Positions 45,758-57,059 of a DNA stretch of 64,000 nt are shown here, piece by piece. Made by a program: the position numbers and the translations under genes. The notes beneath the pieces are model-generated. The model worked only from the letters and a program-made list of their open reading frames with translations, was not told the DNA's origin and did no database searches. The DNA comes from Manis javanica (lineage: Eukaryota > Chordata > Mammalia > Pholidota > Manidae), in assembly GCF_040802235.1 (NCBI RefSeq), contig NC_133158.1:43218001-43282000 (forward strand), in the 5' to 3' direction. Within the stretch, counting starts at the first letter, position 1. Each line of letters begins with the position of its first letter.

Positions 45758-45779
45758 ACATCACTCCTCCTCTGCTTCC

Positions 45780-45787
45780 CTTTTATG
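45780..45787 (-). promoter_or_regulatory. MX2: TATA-like box of MX2
   Basis: The minus strand reads CATAAAAG. It lies about 50 bases downstream of the first ISRE-like site and about 50 bases upstream of the exon 1 donor. Confidence 0.5.
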
Positions 45788-45834
45788 TGCTGGGAACCAC
45801 ACCTCCAGATGCTGTTTCCTATTACCAGCAAGCA

Positions 45835-45847
45835 GAGAAATGAAACT
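45835..45847 (-). promoter_or_regulatory. MX2: ISRE-like element 1 of MX2
   Basis: The plus strand reads GAGAAATGAAACT, with IRF core AANNGAAA (AAATGAAA) and the ISRE end GAAACT. A further GAGAAACG follows at 45850-45857, so three GAAA blocks lie within 23 bases. The palindromic reading serves a minus-strand promoter equally well. Confidence 0.6.
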
Positions 45848-45872
45848 GAGAGAAACGAGAGGCCTAGCCTCA

Positions 45873-45883
45873 GAAATGAAACT
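45873..45883 (-). promoter_or_regulatory. MX2: ISRE-like element 2 of MX2
   Basis: GAAATGAAACT recurs exactly 36 bases after the same word in element 1. Two identical ISRE-like words just upstream of the TATA-like box suggest interferon control through ISGF3 or IRF factors. Confidence 0.6.
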
Positions 45884-45899
45884 GCAGAATCTGAGTGCC

Positions 45900-47030
45900 C
45901 AGAGTGGACCGACCCAGCATCTGCACTGCAGCCGCCCCGGACCTCCCGGAGGGCCGTGAACGCGCAGGGGCCGGGCCGCCCCGAGGGTCCGGGTGGGCCG
46001 GGGAATCTGCGCTGCCTGCAGGCTTGCAGGGGCGGCTGGTGCTGACGAGGAGGCGGATCTGGCCGGCGTTCGGTCGGTGAGGTAGGTGCTTGCTGACATT
46101 CTCCGAATTCCGAGTAGAGCTGTTCTCGGCGGAGGAGCAGTGAGACGGTGGGGAACAGGCCCGCCACACCGGCTGGTTCCTGCTTGGAGTGACACAAACG
46201 TCACCCCGAACCCAGTAACGCAGTAAAAATCACACCTCCCGACACCAGGACAGCTCCAAGAGCCGAACGTAGCCAAACTCCCCCTGTTCCCTTTGAAACC
46301 TAAGCCCACCTAGTGAATATTCAACTCTCTTTTTAAAAAAGACTCCCTGTTGCTCCCTCCGGGTCTGCCCGTGACGCGCTCTGAGGCGTGTGTTACTACC
46401 TTTCTCTATATCCTTGTTTTCCGAATTAACTCTTAATGCGCAACTGATGTTTTGCGTCCGCTCTCGAGTCCTTCCTCACAAGTGGGCCAAGGGCCCGTCT
46501 CTGGGAACATCCCTTAGGCGACCGCGAAGGGACCCGGCGCACGGAGCGCCCCGGCCTGGGGGAGGCTTGCCCGTCCGCTCGCCCCTCTCCTGGAAGCGGG
46601 GTGGCCCAGGGCCAACCCTGCGGATCCGAGGCCTGCGATCGCTGTGAAAGGCAGCTTTAGGGGTGACTGGGATTTAATTCTCTCGCCGTGCGGTGCCCAG
46701 AGGGTGGTTCTTCCCCTACTCGGTTACACCCGCACCGCCCCCAACCCCAGTGCTCCAGAGGCACGCCAGGGGATCCGAGGCCGCGCCGCCGTGCCGTGCC
46801 GAGTGGGCGGGGCCAGGGGACGACGGGGCGGGGCCACCGGAGCCGGGAGGCGGTGCCTGCGTCGGGCGTGCGCGCGGCCGGGCCGCCGTCCCCCTGAGCT
46901 GCCCCCGCCCCCTCCGTCGCTGTCGTGCCAGCGGCAGTTTCCGGCGCCCGCCGGTCCTTGCCTGGCCGCCGCGCCTGCGAGACCTGGGCCGCCGGCCCTT
47001 TGCTTCTCATTTCTATTTTTTCCGCCCTTC
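45900..47030. other. CpG island upstream of MX2
   Basis: The interval has dense CpG, GC boxes (ggggcggggcc near 46810-46835) and several accidental open frames on both strands. It begins just upstream of the MX2 ISRE-like pair and includes the LTR copy at 46.07-46.6 kb. Confidence 0.65.
46070..46600 (+). mobile_element. LTR copy A next to MX2 promoter
   Basis: The order 'gtaggtgcttgctgacattc', 'ccggctggttcctgcttgg', 'cagtaaaaatcacacctccc', 'ccctgttccctttgaaacct', 'ctccctgttgctccctccgg' and 'ccttgttttccgaattaact' is matched, word by word, by the sequence at 57.1-57.6 kb. The layout, with a polyadenylation-like word near the end, is that of an LTR. Many CpGs are kept here. The family is not asserted. 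Confidence 0.55.
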
Positions 47031-48010
47031 TTCCCGCATGTGACGTAAAGATGTATGTGAGATGTTTTGTCGCTTAGCCAAAAGGTCTATGGCCCGAGAT
47101 TTCCCTTGACCATGTGCTGGGTGTCAGAAAATGATACAGGCCCTTTACTCTGGGGCTGGAGATACAGGTTTTTCCCTCAGGGTCCGCCATCAGAACGGGA
47201 AAGTGCCCCCTCTAGCGGCCGCTGTCAGCTTTCAGACACAAACGACGCCCTTAGGGAAGGAGGGGGCCTCCCTAGGTCTGGAACTCCAAGGGCGCCCAGC
47301 CAAGGGGAAGCCATCCAAGAACGTCGGGCCTAATCACTGGCCGAGGTGCCCGCGGAGGTCTTCAGTCCTATTTCCACCCCCGGGGCACCAGCGTGGACCC
47401 GGCTGTGGGGCGCTGGCTGCAGCGAAGTCACATGGCAAGCTAGCAACGGCCACTGCGAGGAGGAGGCAATGGGCGCTAGGGGACGCCGAGGTCCCCTGTC
47501 TCCGTTCTTCCTGGAGAGACTTGAGGTCAAAACCCCTCAGGAAGGGAGCCTGACGTGGTTGCTCCCCTGTTTTTACTGAGGTCGACCTCCTGACGATGAT
47601 GGGGACTCCACCTGAGGATTCCCCTCTGCTTCATTCTCAAACATTGGGACAAACTCCCAGTGGACATCCTAAGAGGAAACGTTAATTTTCTGTGATAACA
47701 ATTAATGGTCCAATGTAAACTGGAGGATGGGGAAGGCTGGCCTGAGAATGGCAGCCTCAGTTACCTCTGTTGTAGGCGACAGGAAGAAGGCTCGGGAATC
47801 CCGTATGTCCCGGCCCTTCCTGGGCCGTAGGAGGTGATCCAGACGAGTACAAAAACTAGAGAGGCACCCCTTGGCTTTCAGGCTGAGGGGAAGGCACAGC
47901 AACCCAGGGCCCAACTACTCTGTGCCTTTGCCTGCACCCCTCCGTCGGAAGTCAAGCAAGGCCTAAAACCGGGACCCTGAGCCCAGGTGGGGCCCTAAGG
48001 CCACACCTCC
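47030..48010. other. Intergenic, no gene seen
   Basis: This is unique sequence between the CpG island and an LTR-like block. No exon or repeat was recognised. Confidence 0.4.
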
Positions 48011-48014
48011 TGAG

Positions 48015-48770
48015 AAATGTAGGCTTATGGCCTTGTGGTTTCCTTATTACAGAAGAACCAAAGACAGATTTGCGTCTGTTAATAAACATGTTTTGTGCTT
48101 CCTAAAAGATTGTACTACCAAAAAACATGTTTCTAGAAATTATGAAGTATACTCTATATGCAAAAAAAAGGATGTATGCTTTAGGTGGAAAAAAAAAATA
48201 GATGTGAGGAATGGAAATGTAGTTTGGTGAAAGGTGATTTGTCCTAAAGAGAGGCTGGTTATGTAAAGGGGAAACAGGACAAAATCTAAAAGTAAAATGA
48301 AAAATTGTAGACTTCTGTGAAAGGAAACTGTTAGGCTGGAGAAAGGAAAAACAAGGACATGCAAACAGAACTGAGAGATGCCATAGGGGGAGAACAGACC
48401 AGACCCCAAAGTCCATGCCGTATATGGAAAGGGGACAGTTCTCCCTGAATTCCATCCTGATGTGCCAACAGGGACCCGATGTCAGCCTCCTCCCTCTTGG
48501 AAGGAAAAAAGTTTCTAGTTGTCTATTATGTCACCTTTAGCCAATCATACCTCTCCACACCCCCTAAGATAGCTTGCCCACTCCTCCCCCTCCTAATCCC
48601 TTATAAGCGCCCCACCTCCCTTACCGGGCGTGACTTCTCTGGCCTCCAGCAAGAAGGCCATAGAACCTCACCCGGGGGTATTTAAATAAATTACCTGGCC
48701 CTTTGTTGCCTCTCTTTGCCTGCTTATTCGGGCTAGAATTTATCTTACAGAAACTCTGTAAAGGAATTTA
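48015..48770 (+). mobile_element. Possible solo LTR
   Basis: The right part has a TATA-like 'cccttataagcgcccc' near 48600 and an AATAAA hexamer in 'tatttaaataaatta' at about 48685. These are followed by C/T-rich text ending near '...tttatcttaca' (48748), all in LTR order. The left end is uncertain. Confidence 0.4.
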
Positions 48771-49448
48771 ATGTGTGTGGTCATGCTAAGATTAAACAAG
48801 TTTTAATATCAATACACAGCAACGTTAGATTTTCTGTTTTTTAAAAAGACAAAGTTTCCTTAAATTATTGGTATATGCTTAAAATATAAAGAGATTGTAG
48901 GATTTTTCTGTTTCATCAAAATAATTTCTTGTGCTTGATATCTGAACCAGGTGTTTGAGAACTTAAGAAAATAAAATCTTAGTATTAAAAGAGCTAAGTT
49001 CATCCCGGATTAAAGATGGCATAGTGAGAGGAGAGACAGAGCCTTCCTCCTAAAACTGGATACAATTAGAAAATTTAATTGGCGCAACTAATCCTGAGAG
49101 AGCAACAGGAAAGAGGACAGCATCAGACTGCACACACCTGGAGAAAAGAGCAGACCCCACGGAAAGGGGTAACATACCAGAGCTGTGGCTCCATGGGACC
49201 CGAGCCCCTCCCGGACCCCAGCCCACCAGCAGGAGGAAGAGAAACGGAGCAGGAAGGAAGTGTAAGGCTTGGGACTGCTGAATACCTAGCTCTGGAGCAG
49301 GCAGTGGAGACAGGCACAGCAGCCAGGAGGCTGGGAACAGCTCTTTCCTCCCCCCAGCCACCAGTACTGCTCCTCTGCTACCCCTGCATCACCGGCTGAG
49401 CAGCTCCAGAATAGAGCTTCTGGACACTAGAGGGCGCCATATACAAAC

Positions 49449-50185
49449 ATGACATGCCAAAGGAACCTTGTCCAGAGTAAAATTATTAATACAACCCTCG
49501 AGAAAGATTTACATGATATGGACCTTGTGACTCTTCCTGAAAGGGAGTTCAAAATAAAAATCATCAACATTCTAATGGAGGTATGGAAAGATATCCAAGG
49601 ACTCAGGAATGAATTCAGGTCAGAGATCCAATCATTGAAGAGTACGATGGTGGGTTTAAAAGCAGGTTGGATACGGTGGAGGAGACAATAAATGAAATAG
49701 AAACTAGAGAAGAGGAATACAAAGAAGCTGAGGCACAGAGAGAAAAAAGGATTTCTAAGAATGAAAGAATATTGAGAGAACTGTGTGACCAATCCAAGCG
49801 GAACAATATTCGCATTATAGGGATACCAGAAGAAGAAGAGAGAGAGAAAGGGATAGAAAGTGTCTTTGAGGAGGTAGTTACCGAAAACTTCCCCAATCTG
49901 GGAAAGGAGATAGTCTCTCAGGCCATGGAGATCCACAGATCTCCCAACACAAGGGACCCAAGGAAGATAACATCAAGATACATAGTAATTAAAATGGGAA
50001 AGATCAAGGATAAGGACAGACTGTTGAAAGCAGCCAGAGACAGAAATAAGATCACACACAAAGGAAAGCCCATCAGGCTAACATCAGATTTCTCAGCAGA
50101 AACCTTAAAGGCCAGAAGGGAGTGGCATGATGTATTTAATGCCATGAGGCAGAAGGGCCTGAACCAAGATTACTTTATCCGGTGA
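49449..50185 (+). pseudogene. L1 ORF1 (RNA-binding protein), frameshifted
   Basis: The first part (49449-49691) begins MTCQRNLVQSK and carries the coiled-coil start. The rest lies in another frame from about 49667, with the RRM-like segment NNIRIIGIPEEEEREKGIES and the C-terminal segment ITHKGKPIRLTSDFSAETLK. A stop after NQDYFIR at 50185 truncates the C-terminal domain. The product would be a nucleic-acid chaperone for L1 RNA, but the gene is dead. Confidence 0.85.
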
Positions 50186-50581
50186 GATTATCATTTAAAT
50201 TTGAAGGAGGGATTAAACAATTTCCAGATAAGCAAAAGCTGAGAGAATTTACCTCCCATAAACCATCTCTACAGTCTATTTTGGAGGGACTGCTAAAGAT
50301 GGAAGTGTTCCTAAGGTTGAATAGCTGTCACCAGAGGTAATAAAACCACAGTAAAGAAAGTAGAACAGCTAATTATGAAGCAAATGCAAAATTAAATTGA
50401 CTATCCCCAAAGTCAATCAAGGGATAGACAAAAAGTACAGAGTTTGATACCTAATATATAAAGAATGAAGGAGGAATAAAAAGGAGGACAAATAGAAAAG
50501 AACCTTTAGATTGTGTTTATAACAGCATACTAAGTGAGTTAAGTTAGACTCTTAGATAGCAAGGAAAGTAACCTGGAACCT

Positions 50582-51538
50582 TTGGTAACCAGGAATCTAA
50601 AGCCTGAAATGGCAATAAGTACATACCTATCGATAATCACCCTAAATGTAAATGGACTGAATGCACCAATCAAAAGACACAGAGTCACTGAATGGATAAA
50701 AAAACAAGACCCATCTATATGCTGCTTACAAGAGACTCACCTCAAACCCAAAGACATGCACAGACTAAAAGTCAAGGGATGGAAAAAGATATTTCATGCA
50801 AACAATAGGGAGAAAAAAGCAGGTGTTGCAGTACTAGTATCAGAGAAAATAGACTTCAAAACAAAGAAAGTAACAAGAGATAAAGAAGGATATTACATAA
50901 TGATAAAGGGCTCAGTCCAACAAGAGGATATGACCATTCTAAATATATATGCACCCAACACAGGAGCACCAGCATATGTGAAACAAGTACTAACAGAACT
51001 AAAGGAGGAAATAGAATGCAATGCATTCATTTTAAGAGACTTCAACATGCCACTCACCCCAAAGGATAGATCCACTGGGCAGAAAATAAGTAAGGACACA
51101 GAGGCACTGAACAACACACTAGAACAGATGGACCTAATAGACATCTATAGAACTCTATACCCAAAAGCAACAGGATACACATTCTTCTCAAGTGCACATG
51201 GAACATTCTCCAGAATAGACCACATACTAGGCCACAAAAAGAGCCTCAGTAAATTCAAAAAGACTGAGATTCTACCAACCAACTTTTCAGACCACAAAGG
51301 TATAGAACTAGAAATAAATCGTACAAAGAAAGCAAAAAGGCTCACAAACACATGGAGGCTTAACAACATGCTTCCAAATAGTCAATGGATCAATGACCAA
51401 ATTAAAATGGAGATCCAGCAATATATGGAAATAAATGACAACAACAACACAAAGCCCCAACTTCTGTGGGACGCAGCGAAAGCAGTCTTAAGAGGAAAGT
51501 ATATAGCAATCCAGGCATATTTAAAGAAGGAAGAATAA
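50582..51538 (+). pseudogene. L1 ORF2 endonuclease domain
   Basis: This 318-codon frame contains the APE-type endonuclease motifs LNVNGLNAPIKRHR, LQETHLK, YTFFSSAHGTFSRIDHILG and SDHKGIELEI. The usual G-D-F-N motif reads RDFN (ILRDFNMPL), so Gly before the catalytic-region Asp is changed. The frame closes at 51538, before the reverse transcriptase, so the protein is truncated. Confidence 0.88.
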
Positions 51539-51765
51539 ACCCAAATGAATAGTCTAATGTCACAATTATCAAAATTGGAAAAAGAAGAACAATGAGGCCT
51601 AAAGTCGGCAGAAGGAGGGACATAATAAAGATCAGAGAAGAAATAAATAAAATTGAGAAGAATAAAACAATAGGAAAAATCAATGAAACCAAGAGCTAGT
51701 TCTTTGAGAAAATAAACAAAATAGATAAGCCTCTAGCCAGACTTATTAAGAGAAAAAGAGAATCA

Positions 51766-52638
51766 ATGCACATCAACAGAACCAGAAACGAGAAAGGAAA
51801 CATCATGACAGTCCCAACAGAAATACCAAGAATTATTAGAGACTACTATGAAAACCTATATGCTAAGAAGCTGGAAAACCTAGAAGAAATAGACAACTTC
51901 CTAGAAAAATACAACCTTCCAAGACTGGCCAAGGTAGAAACACAAAATCTAAACAGACCAATTACCAGCAAAGAAATTGAAGCGGTAATCAAAAAACTAC
52001 CCAAGAAAAGAAACCCCGGGCCAGATGGATTTATCTCGGAATTTTATCAGACATACAGAGAAGATATAATACCCATTCTCCTTAAAGTTTTCCAAAAAAT
52101 AGAAGAGGAGGGAATACTCCCAAACTCATTCTATGAAGCCAACATCACCCTAATACCCAAACCAGGCAACGACCTCACCAAAAAAGAAAATTACAGACCA
52201 ATATCCCTGATGAATGTAGATGCAAAAATACTCAACAAAATATTAGCAAACTGAATTCAAAAATACATCAAAAGGATCATACCCCATGACCAAGTGGGAT
52301 TCATTCCAGGAATGCAAGGATGGTACATCTGAAAATCCATCAACATCAAAGTGGGGGGGATCTTGCTCCCCAACTTCAAGCTCTACTACAAAGCCATAGT
52401 AATCAAGACAATTTCATACTGGCACAGGAACAGAGCCACAGACCAGTGGAACAGATTAGAGACGCCAGACATTAACCCAAACATATATGGTCAATTAATA
52501 TATGATAAAGGAGCCATGGACATACAATGGGAAAATGACAGCCTCTTCAACAGATGGTGCTGGCAGAACTGGACAGCTACATGTAAGAGAATGAAACTGG
52601 ATCACGGTCTGCAAAAAAGATGGATGGAAAAGACTTGA
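51766..52638 (+). pseudogene. L1 ORF2 reverse-transcriptase fragments, core deleted
   Basis: The N-terminal part to 52254 has [20 protein letters not shown] and [20 protein letters not shown]. After a stop, the sequence jumps at about 52350 from the INIK region to [19 protein letters not shown]. This removes roughly a kilobase that should include the catalytic FADD box. A foreign 33-base word is also present at 52608-52640. Confidence 0.82.
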
Positions 52639-52747
52639 CACCCCCCACACAAAAGTAAATTCAAAATGGATCAAAGACCTGAATGTAAGTCATGAAACCA
52701 TAAAACTCTTAGAAAAAAACATAGGCAAAAATCTCTTAGACATAAAC

Positions 52748-53608
52748 ATGAGTGACCTCTTCTTGAACATATCTCCCCGGGAAAGGGAAACAAATGCAAA
52801 AATGAACAAATGGGACTATATCAAGCTGAAAAGCTTCTGTACAGCAAAGGACACCATCAATAGAACAAAAAGGTATCCTACAGTATGGGAGAATATATTC
52901 ATAAATGACAGATCTGATAAAGGGTTAACATCCAAAATATAGAAAGAGCTCACACACATCAACAAACAAAAAGCAAATAATCTAATTAAAAAATGGGCAG
53001 AGGAGCTGAACCAACAGTTCTCCAAGGAAGAAATTCAGATGGCCAACAGACACATGAAAAGATGCTCCACATCTCTTGTCATCAGAGAAATGCAAATTAA
53101 AACCGCAATGATATATCACCTCACACCAGTAAGGATTGCCATCATCCAAAAGACAAACAACAACAAATGTTGGCGAGGTTGTGGAGAAAGGGGAACCCTC
53201 CTACACTGCTGGTGGGAGTGCAAATTAGTTCAATCATTGTGGAAAGCAGTATGGAGGTTCCTCAGAATGCTCAAAATAGAAATACAATTTGACCCAGGAA
53301 TTCCACTTCTAGGAATTTACCCTAAGAATGCAGCAGCCCAGTTTGAAAAAGACAGATGCACCCCAATGTTTATCGCAGCACTATTTACAATAGCCAAGAT
53401 ATGGAAGCAACCTAAATGTCGATCAGTAGATGAATGGATAAAGAAGAGGTGGTACATATACACAATGGAATATTACTCAGCCATAAGAAGAAAACAAATC
53501 CTACCATTTGCAACAACATGTATGGAGCTAGAGGGTATTTTGCTCAGTGAAATAAGCCAGGCAGAGAAAGACAAGTACCAAATGATTTCACTCATATGTG
53601 GAGTATGA
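52748..53608 (+). pseudogene. L1 ORF2 C-terminal region
   Basis: Two frames (52748-52942 and 53039-53608), separated by an in-frame stop at 52940-52942, carry the C-terminal segment with [20 protein letters not shown], a Cys/His-rich motif of L1 ORF2. The segment ends at ...[14 protein letters not shown], the normal L1 C terminus region. Confidence 0.85.
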
Positions 53609-53979
53609 GAACAAAGAAAAACTGAAGGAACAAAACAGCAGCAGAATCACAGAACCCAAGAATGGACTAACGGTTACCAAAGGGAAAGGGACTGGGCAGG
53701 AGGGGTGGGAAGGGAGGGATAAGGGCAGGGAAAAAGGAAGGGGGCCTTATGATTAGCATGTATAATGTGGGGGGGGGTGCAAAGGGAGGGATGTGCAACA
53801 CAGAGAAGACAAGTAGTGAGTCCACAGCATCTTACTACGCTAATGGACAGTGACTGTAATTGGGTTTGTCGGGGGGGGGGACTTGGTGAAGGGGGAGTCT
53901 AGTAACCATAATGTCCTTCATGTAATTGTAAATTAATGATAATAAAATGAATTTTAAAAAGTGCTAAGTTTTGCTAACA

Positions 53980-56900
53980 ACTGTGTAACCCTCTATATTT
54001 GTCTTTAAAATCTTTTGCTGTCACTTGGGTTCAATGGATAACTAAGCACTGTTTCATAATGACCTATAATCCTACTTAGGCAACTGCCTTAAGACTGATT
54101 TTGTTTTTTATCAACTTCCCCAAATCAAATTCTAAATAAAATCCCTTTACATCTAGTTAACTCTGAGATTTTCCAGAGGACCCCAGGAACATGTCAGAGG
54201 ATTTTCTCCTCATAAAGGTGAGATATTAGCTAATTAGGCTTATTTATTTGATATATTAGATTATCTAGGATCCTTTTCAAATAAATGATGCCAAACCTTC
54301 TGAGATCATATTTGTGTAAGAATATGGTATTACAATAAGTGTTTTAGACACCATATAAAACTACTGGAAATCTGATATGTCCTGGTATGATATCACTTGT
54401 AAGGGTAGTTATTAAAATGTTGTATGTTACAGCAATAACTAAGTTTACTTGTCAATTGCATTATGATGAACTCTCATCTATCTTTAACCATAGCCATTTT
54501 TAAGTCTTCTGTCATTTAAGATAGTTATTGTCAGATTCTAGAAAAGTGTCTGTCTTACCTGAGGATTTCAGCCCTGGGCAAGTTCACTCTAGATTTGGAG
54601 AGACCAAATAAACATAATGGAACGTTATAGATAAAAAAGGGTTCATTCTAAGCTTTATTCTCATAGTGGTCGGTTGAGTCCGGGCATCCCATCTGTCTCT
54701 GCCTCTGGCTCAGCCTCTGCCCCAGGCTCTGCCCTCGCCCCCAGCCTCTACTCTCCTGTCTCCTGTTCTCTTGCTCTCTTTTCTAGGCTTTGCACATTGT
54801 GGTAGAGGGAGGAGGGGGGCTCTTTTTATAGCAACACAGACAATAATGGCTTATTTCCAGCACATATACATGCATGTGCCTGCACAGTAGGCTAAGTATT
54901 ACATCACTGCACATATAAAATGGGTAGATGAGATTGGGATCAGGTGAGGATCGGATCCTGGCCATGGAACTCGCATTTTCCCTACAGTGTCCCTACAAAA
55001 AAGCCTCATCTGCAAAAAAGATGGATGGAAAAGACTTGACAATTGTAGGTGTCTCTGATGACTTTCAGAATATAAGACTGGGCTGTGTAAGAATATCTGA
55101 AACTAATGGAGAATGGGATTCAAGCAGGAAAAAAACTAGTTACATGAAACTGAGTAAACTGAGATGGATGGTGTTAATTTTTATGACTTTTTGCTTAAAA
55201 TATTGCCAGTCTTTTAAAAAAATTATATGTTTTTCCACATTTAGGGAAATTTTTTCACTAAGATATGACTTAAAACAATTTGGAAAATTATACCTTTGTA
55301 AGCAAAATAAAACCATTTATCTTTCTCTATCTGATCCCTCCAAAATTTGGAAATTCTCAAAATTTTTTTATGGCAATATATTTATTTGCCATATTATGGC
55401 AATATATTAACTTCAGTAAGAATCTGCTCTCTTTATAACAGGGTGCAGTTGAAAACATTGGTTATATTACCAAGGCTTTGACCTGAGTGTCATACTTGTG
55501 AGACATGCCCAGATGGCTTTAAGGAACTAAGGTTGACTTTATGGAGCCAATACCCTTGGGAATATTCAACCTGGTACAGAGTTCCCAGCAGCCTCACCAT
55601 GTGAGTATGGAAGATTACTTCCTGGTAGGCATAGTGAACTCAGAATATCTTGGGACCTTGAGGAGAGGAATTCACCCACATCTATAGGTATTGCAGGCAA
55701 ATGCTAACAGCAAAGTTCATGGCTTGGCTTTTCAGCCTTGAGAGGCCCTTCTGAAAGGTCAATCAAATTCCTTGTGAAAAAGTTCCAGCAGAGCAAATCA
55801 TAAAGGCATCTACACGGTCAATCACTATTCTTACTACACTTATGTAAATAATTTGGCCAAGTTTGTTGGACCTAATTTGCAAACAAATATTTATCTCTGA
55901 TAAAAATGAAGATGATTTAGAAAAAGACTTGTTTCACCCCCCCAGTAGTGCAACTTTATGCACTAATCCCATTCATTGTAAACTAGACTCAATCCTGAAT
56001 TCTTCCGGTTTCCTCAAATATCTGGCTATGAGTCTCCAAACATTTTTCTCCCATCCTTTTAGCTTAAAATTATTAAGAACTGAAGTTACATTTTCCCCCT
56101 GAGGCTCTGCATGCTAAAGCTAGGTGGTTTAATACAGACTTCAGAAGAATCACCGTGACAGCCCACATTTAGACAATCTTTTTGCCTGTTGCTGTACAAG
56201 CTACTCAGATGACCAAAGACTTCAGAAGAATCACCGTGACAGCCCACATTTAGACAATCTTTTTACCTGTTGCTGTACAAGCTACTCAGATGACCAAAGA
56301 CATTCAAACTGCAAGGGGGAAAATCTGTCAAATTGTTGCTGCCTGCACTTGCTCTGTTTGAAGATGCTTGGAGCCTGATGTCTAAAAATCTCACTGGCAT
56401 CACCCAGGACTCAGATTCTGGGTTTATGATTTAATCTGAGTATTAACCTTCGTTGCTCTTTCGTTCCTATAGAAATGCCTCTTATGAACTACTGATCACT
56501 TACCCAATATAGGCCTAACTTTGGGAGCCCACCTGCAGTACTGCCTCCTGAAATGAGACACAACCAGTGCACTGAGCTGACCTATTCTCAAGGCTGACAT
56601 TGGTTCAATGAAATAGAAAGCTGTCAGCTTAACATCCAAATGGTGAAACTTCTTTACATGTCCAAGGAGAGACTGTTTCTGTGCCGCCCTAGTGCAGAAT
56701 CTTAAGGTTGCCCATCTTTATGAAAACAAAATTTAGGAACCCACTACGAAGGTTCCAGCTCCAAGGCAAATGCTCAGACATGGTTTCAATCCATCCCTTC
56801 AGGTGATAAAGACGCTCATCAGCAGCCCCGTGACCAAGCCGCATCCTCCTCTTATGCACCCTCATCCACCGTGGCCGCTGCCGAGACAGCCCCAGGACCT

Positions 56901-57040
56901 CCCCTCTGCCTGACAGACAGCGAGGAACTGCTGGGCCCAGAGGTCCCACATTGGAGCAGGGCTGCTCCTCAGCAGGAAACAGCTGCCAAAGAAGGGTTGA
57001 TGCCCATTTTCTGTTGAAAGATTTCAAGGGTCCACATTTC
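53980..57040. other. Intergenic, possibly ERV-internal remnants
   Basis: This AT-rich sequence lies left of LTR copy B. A CT-rich tract lies near 54700-54790. The frame at 54961-55410 and the stretch 55.8-56.6 kb may be decayed retroviral internal sequence, but no diagnostic retroviral motif was seen. It contains an 81-bp tandem duplication and a 33-base word shared with the L1. Confidence 0.3.
56137..56298 (+). repeat. 81-bp tandem duplication
   Basis: The block starting 'gacttcagaagaatcaccgt' at 56137 is repeated directly at 56218 with a single difference (tttgcc against tttacc). Near identity means a recent event. Confidence 0.93.
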
Positions 57041-57059
57041 TTGAGGAGGGAATGTGAGA

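Larger units (their letters stand above)
48987..53970 (+). mobile_element. L1 (LINE-1) insertion with target-site duplications, inactivated
   Basis: Direct repeats AAAAGAGCTAAGTT (48987-49000) and AAAAGTGCTAAGTT (53957-53970) bracket the element, differing at one base. Inside are a 5' leader (49001-49448), a frameshifted ORF1, an ORF2 with endonuclease, part of the reverse transcriptase and the C-terminal region, then a G-run-containing 3' UTR with AATAAA near its end. Internal loss near 52350 removes the catalytic reverse-transcriptase core. The 13/14 match between flanks suggests a moderately recent insertion. Confidence 0.88.

Noticed and set aside
45380-46309. 221- and 183-codon frames around the MX2 promoter
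   Set aside because: They cross the ISRE, TATA-like box and LTR on both strands and have no protein character.
46070-46600. Identifying this LTR as MER41, known for interferon-inducible sites
   Set aside because: It was tempting because of its place, but I cannot match the consensus from memory, so no family is named.
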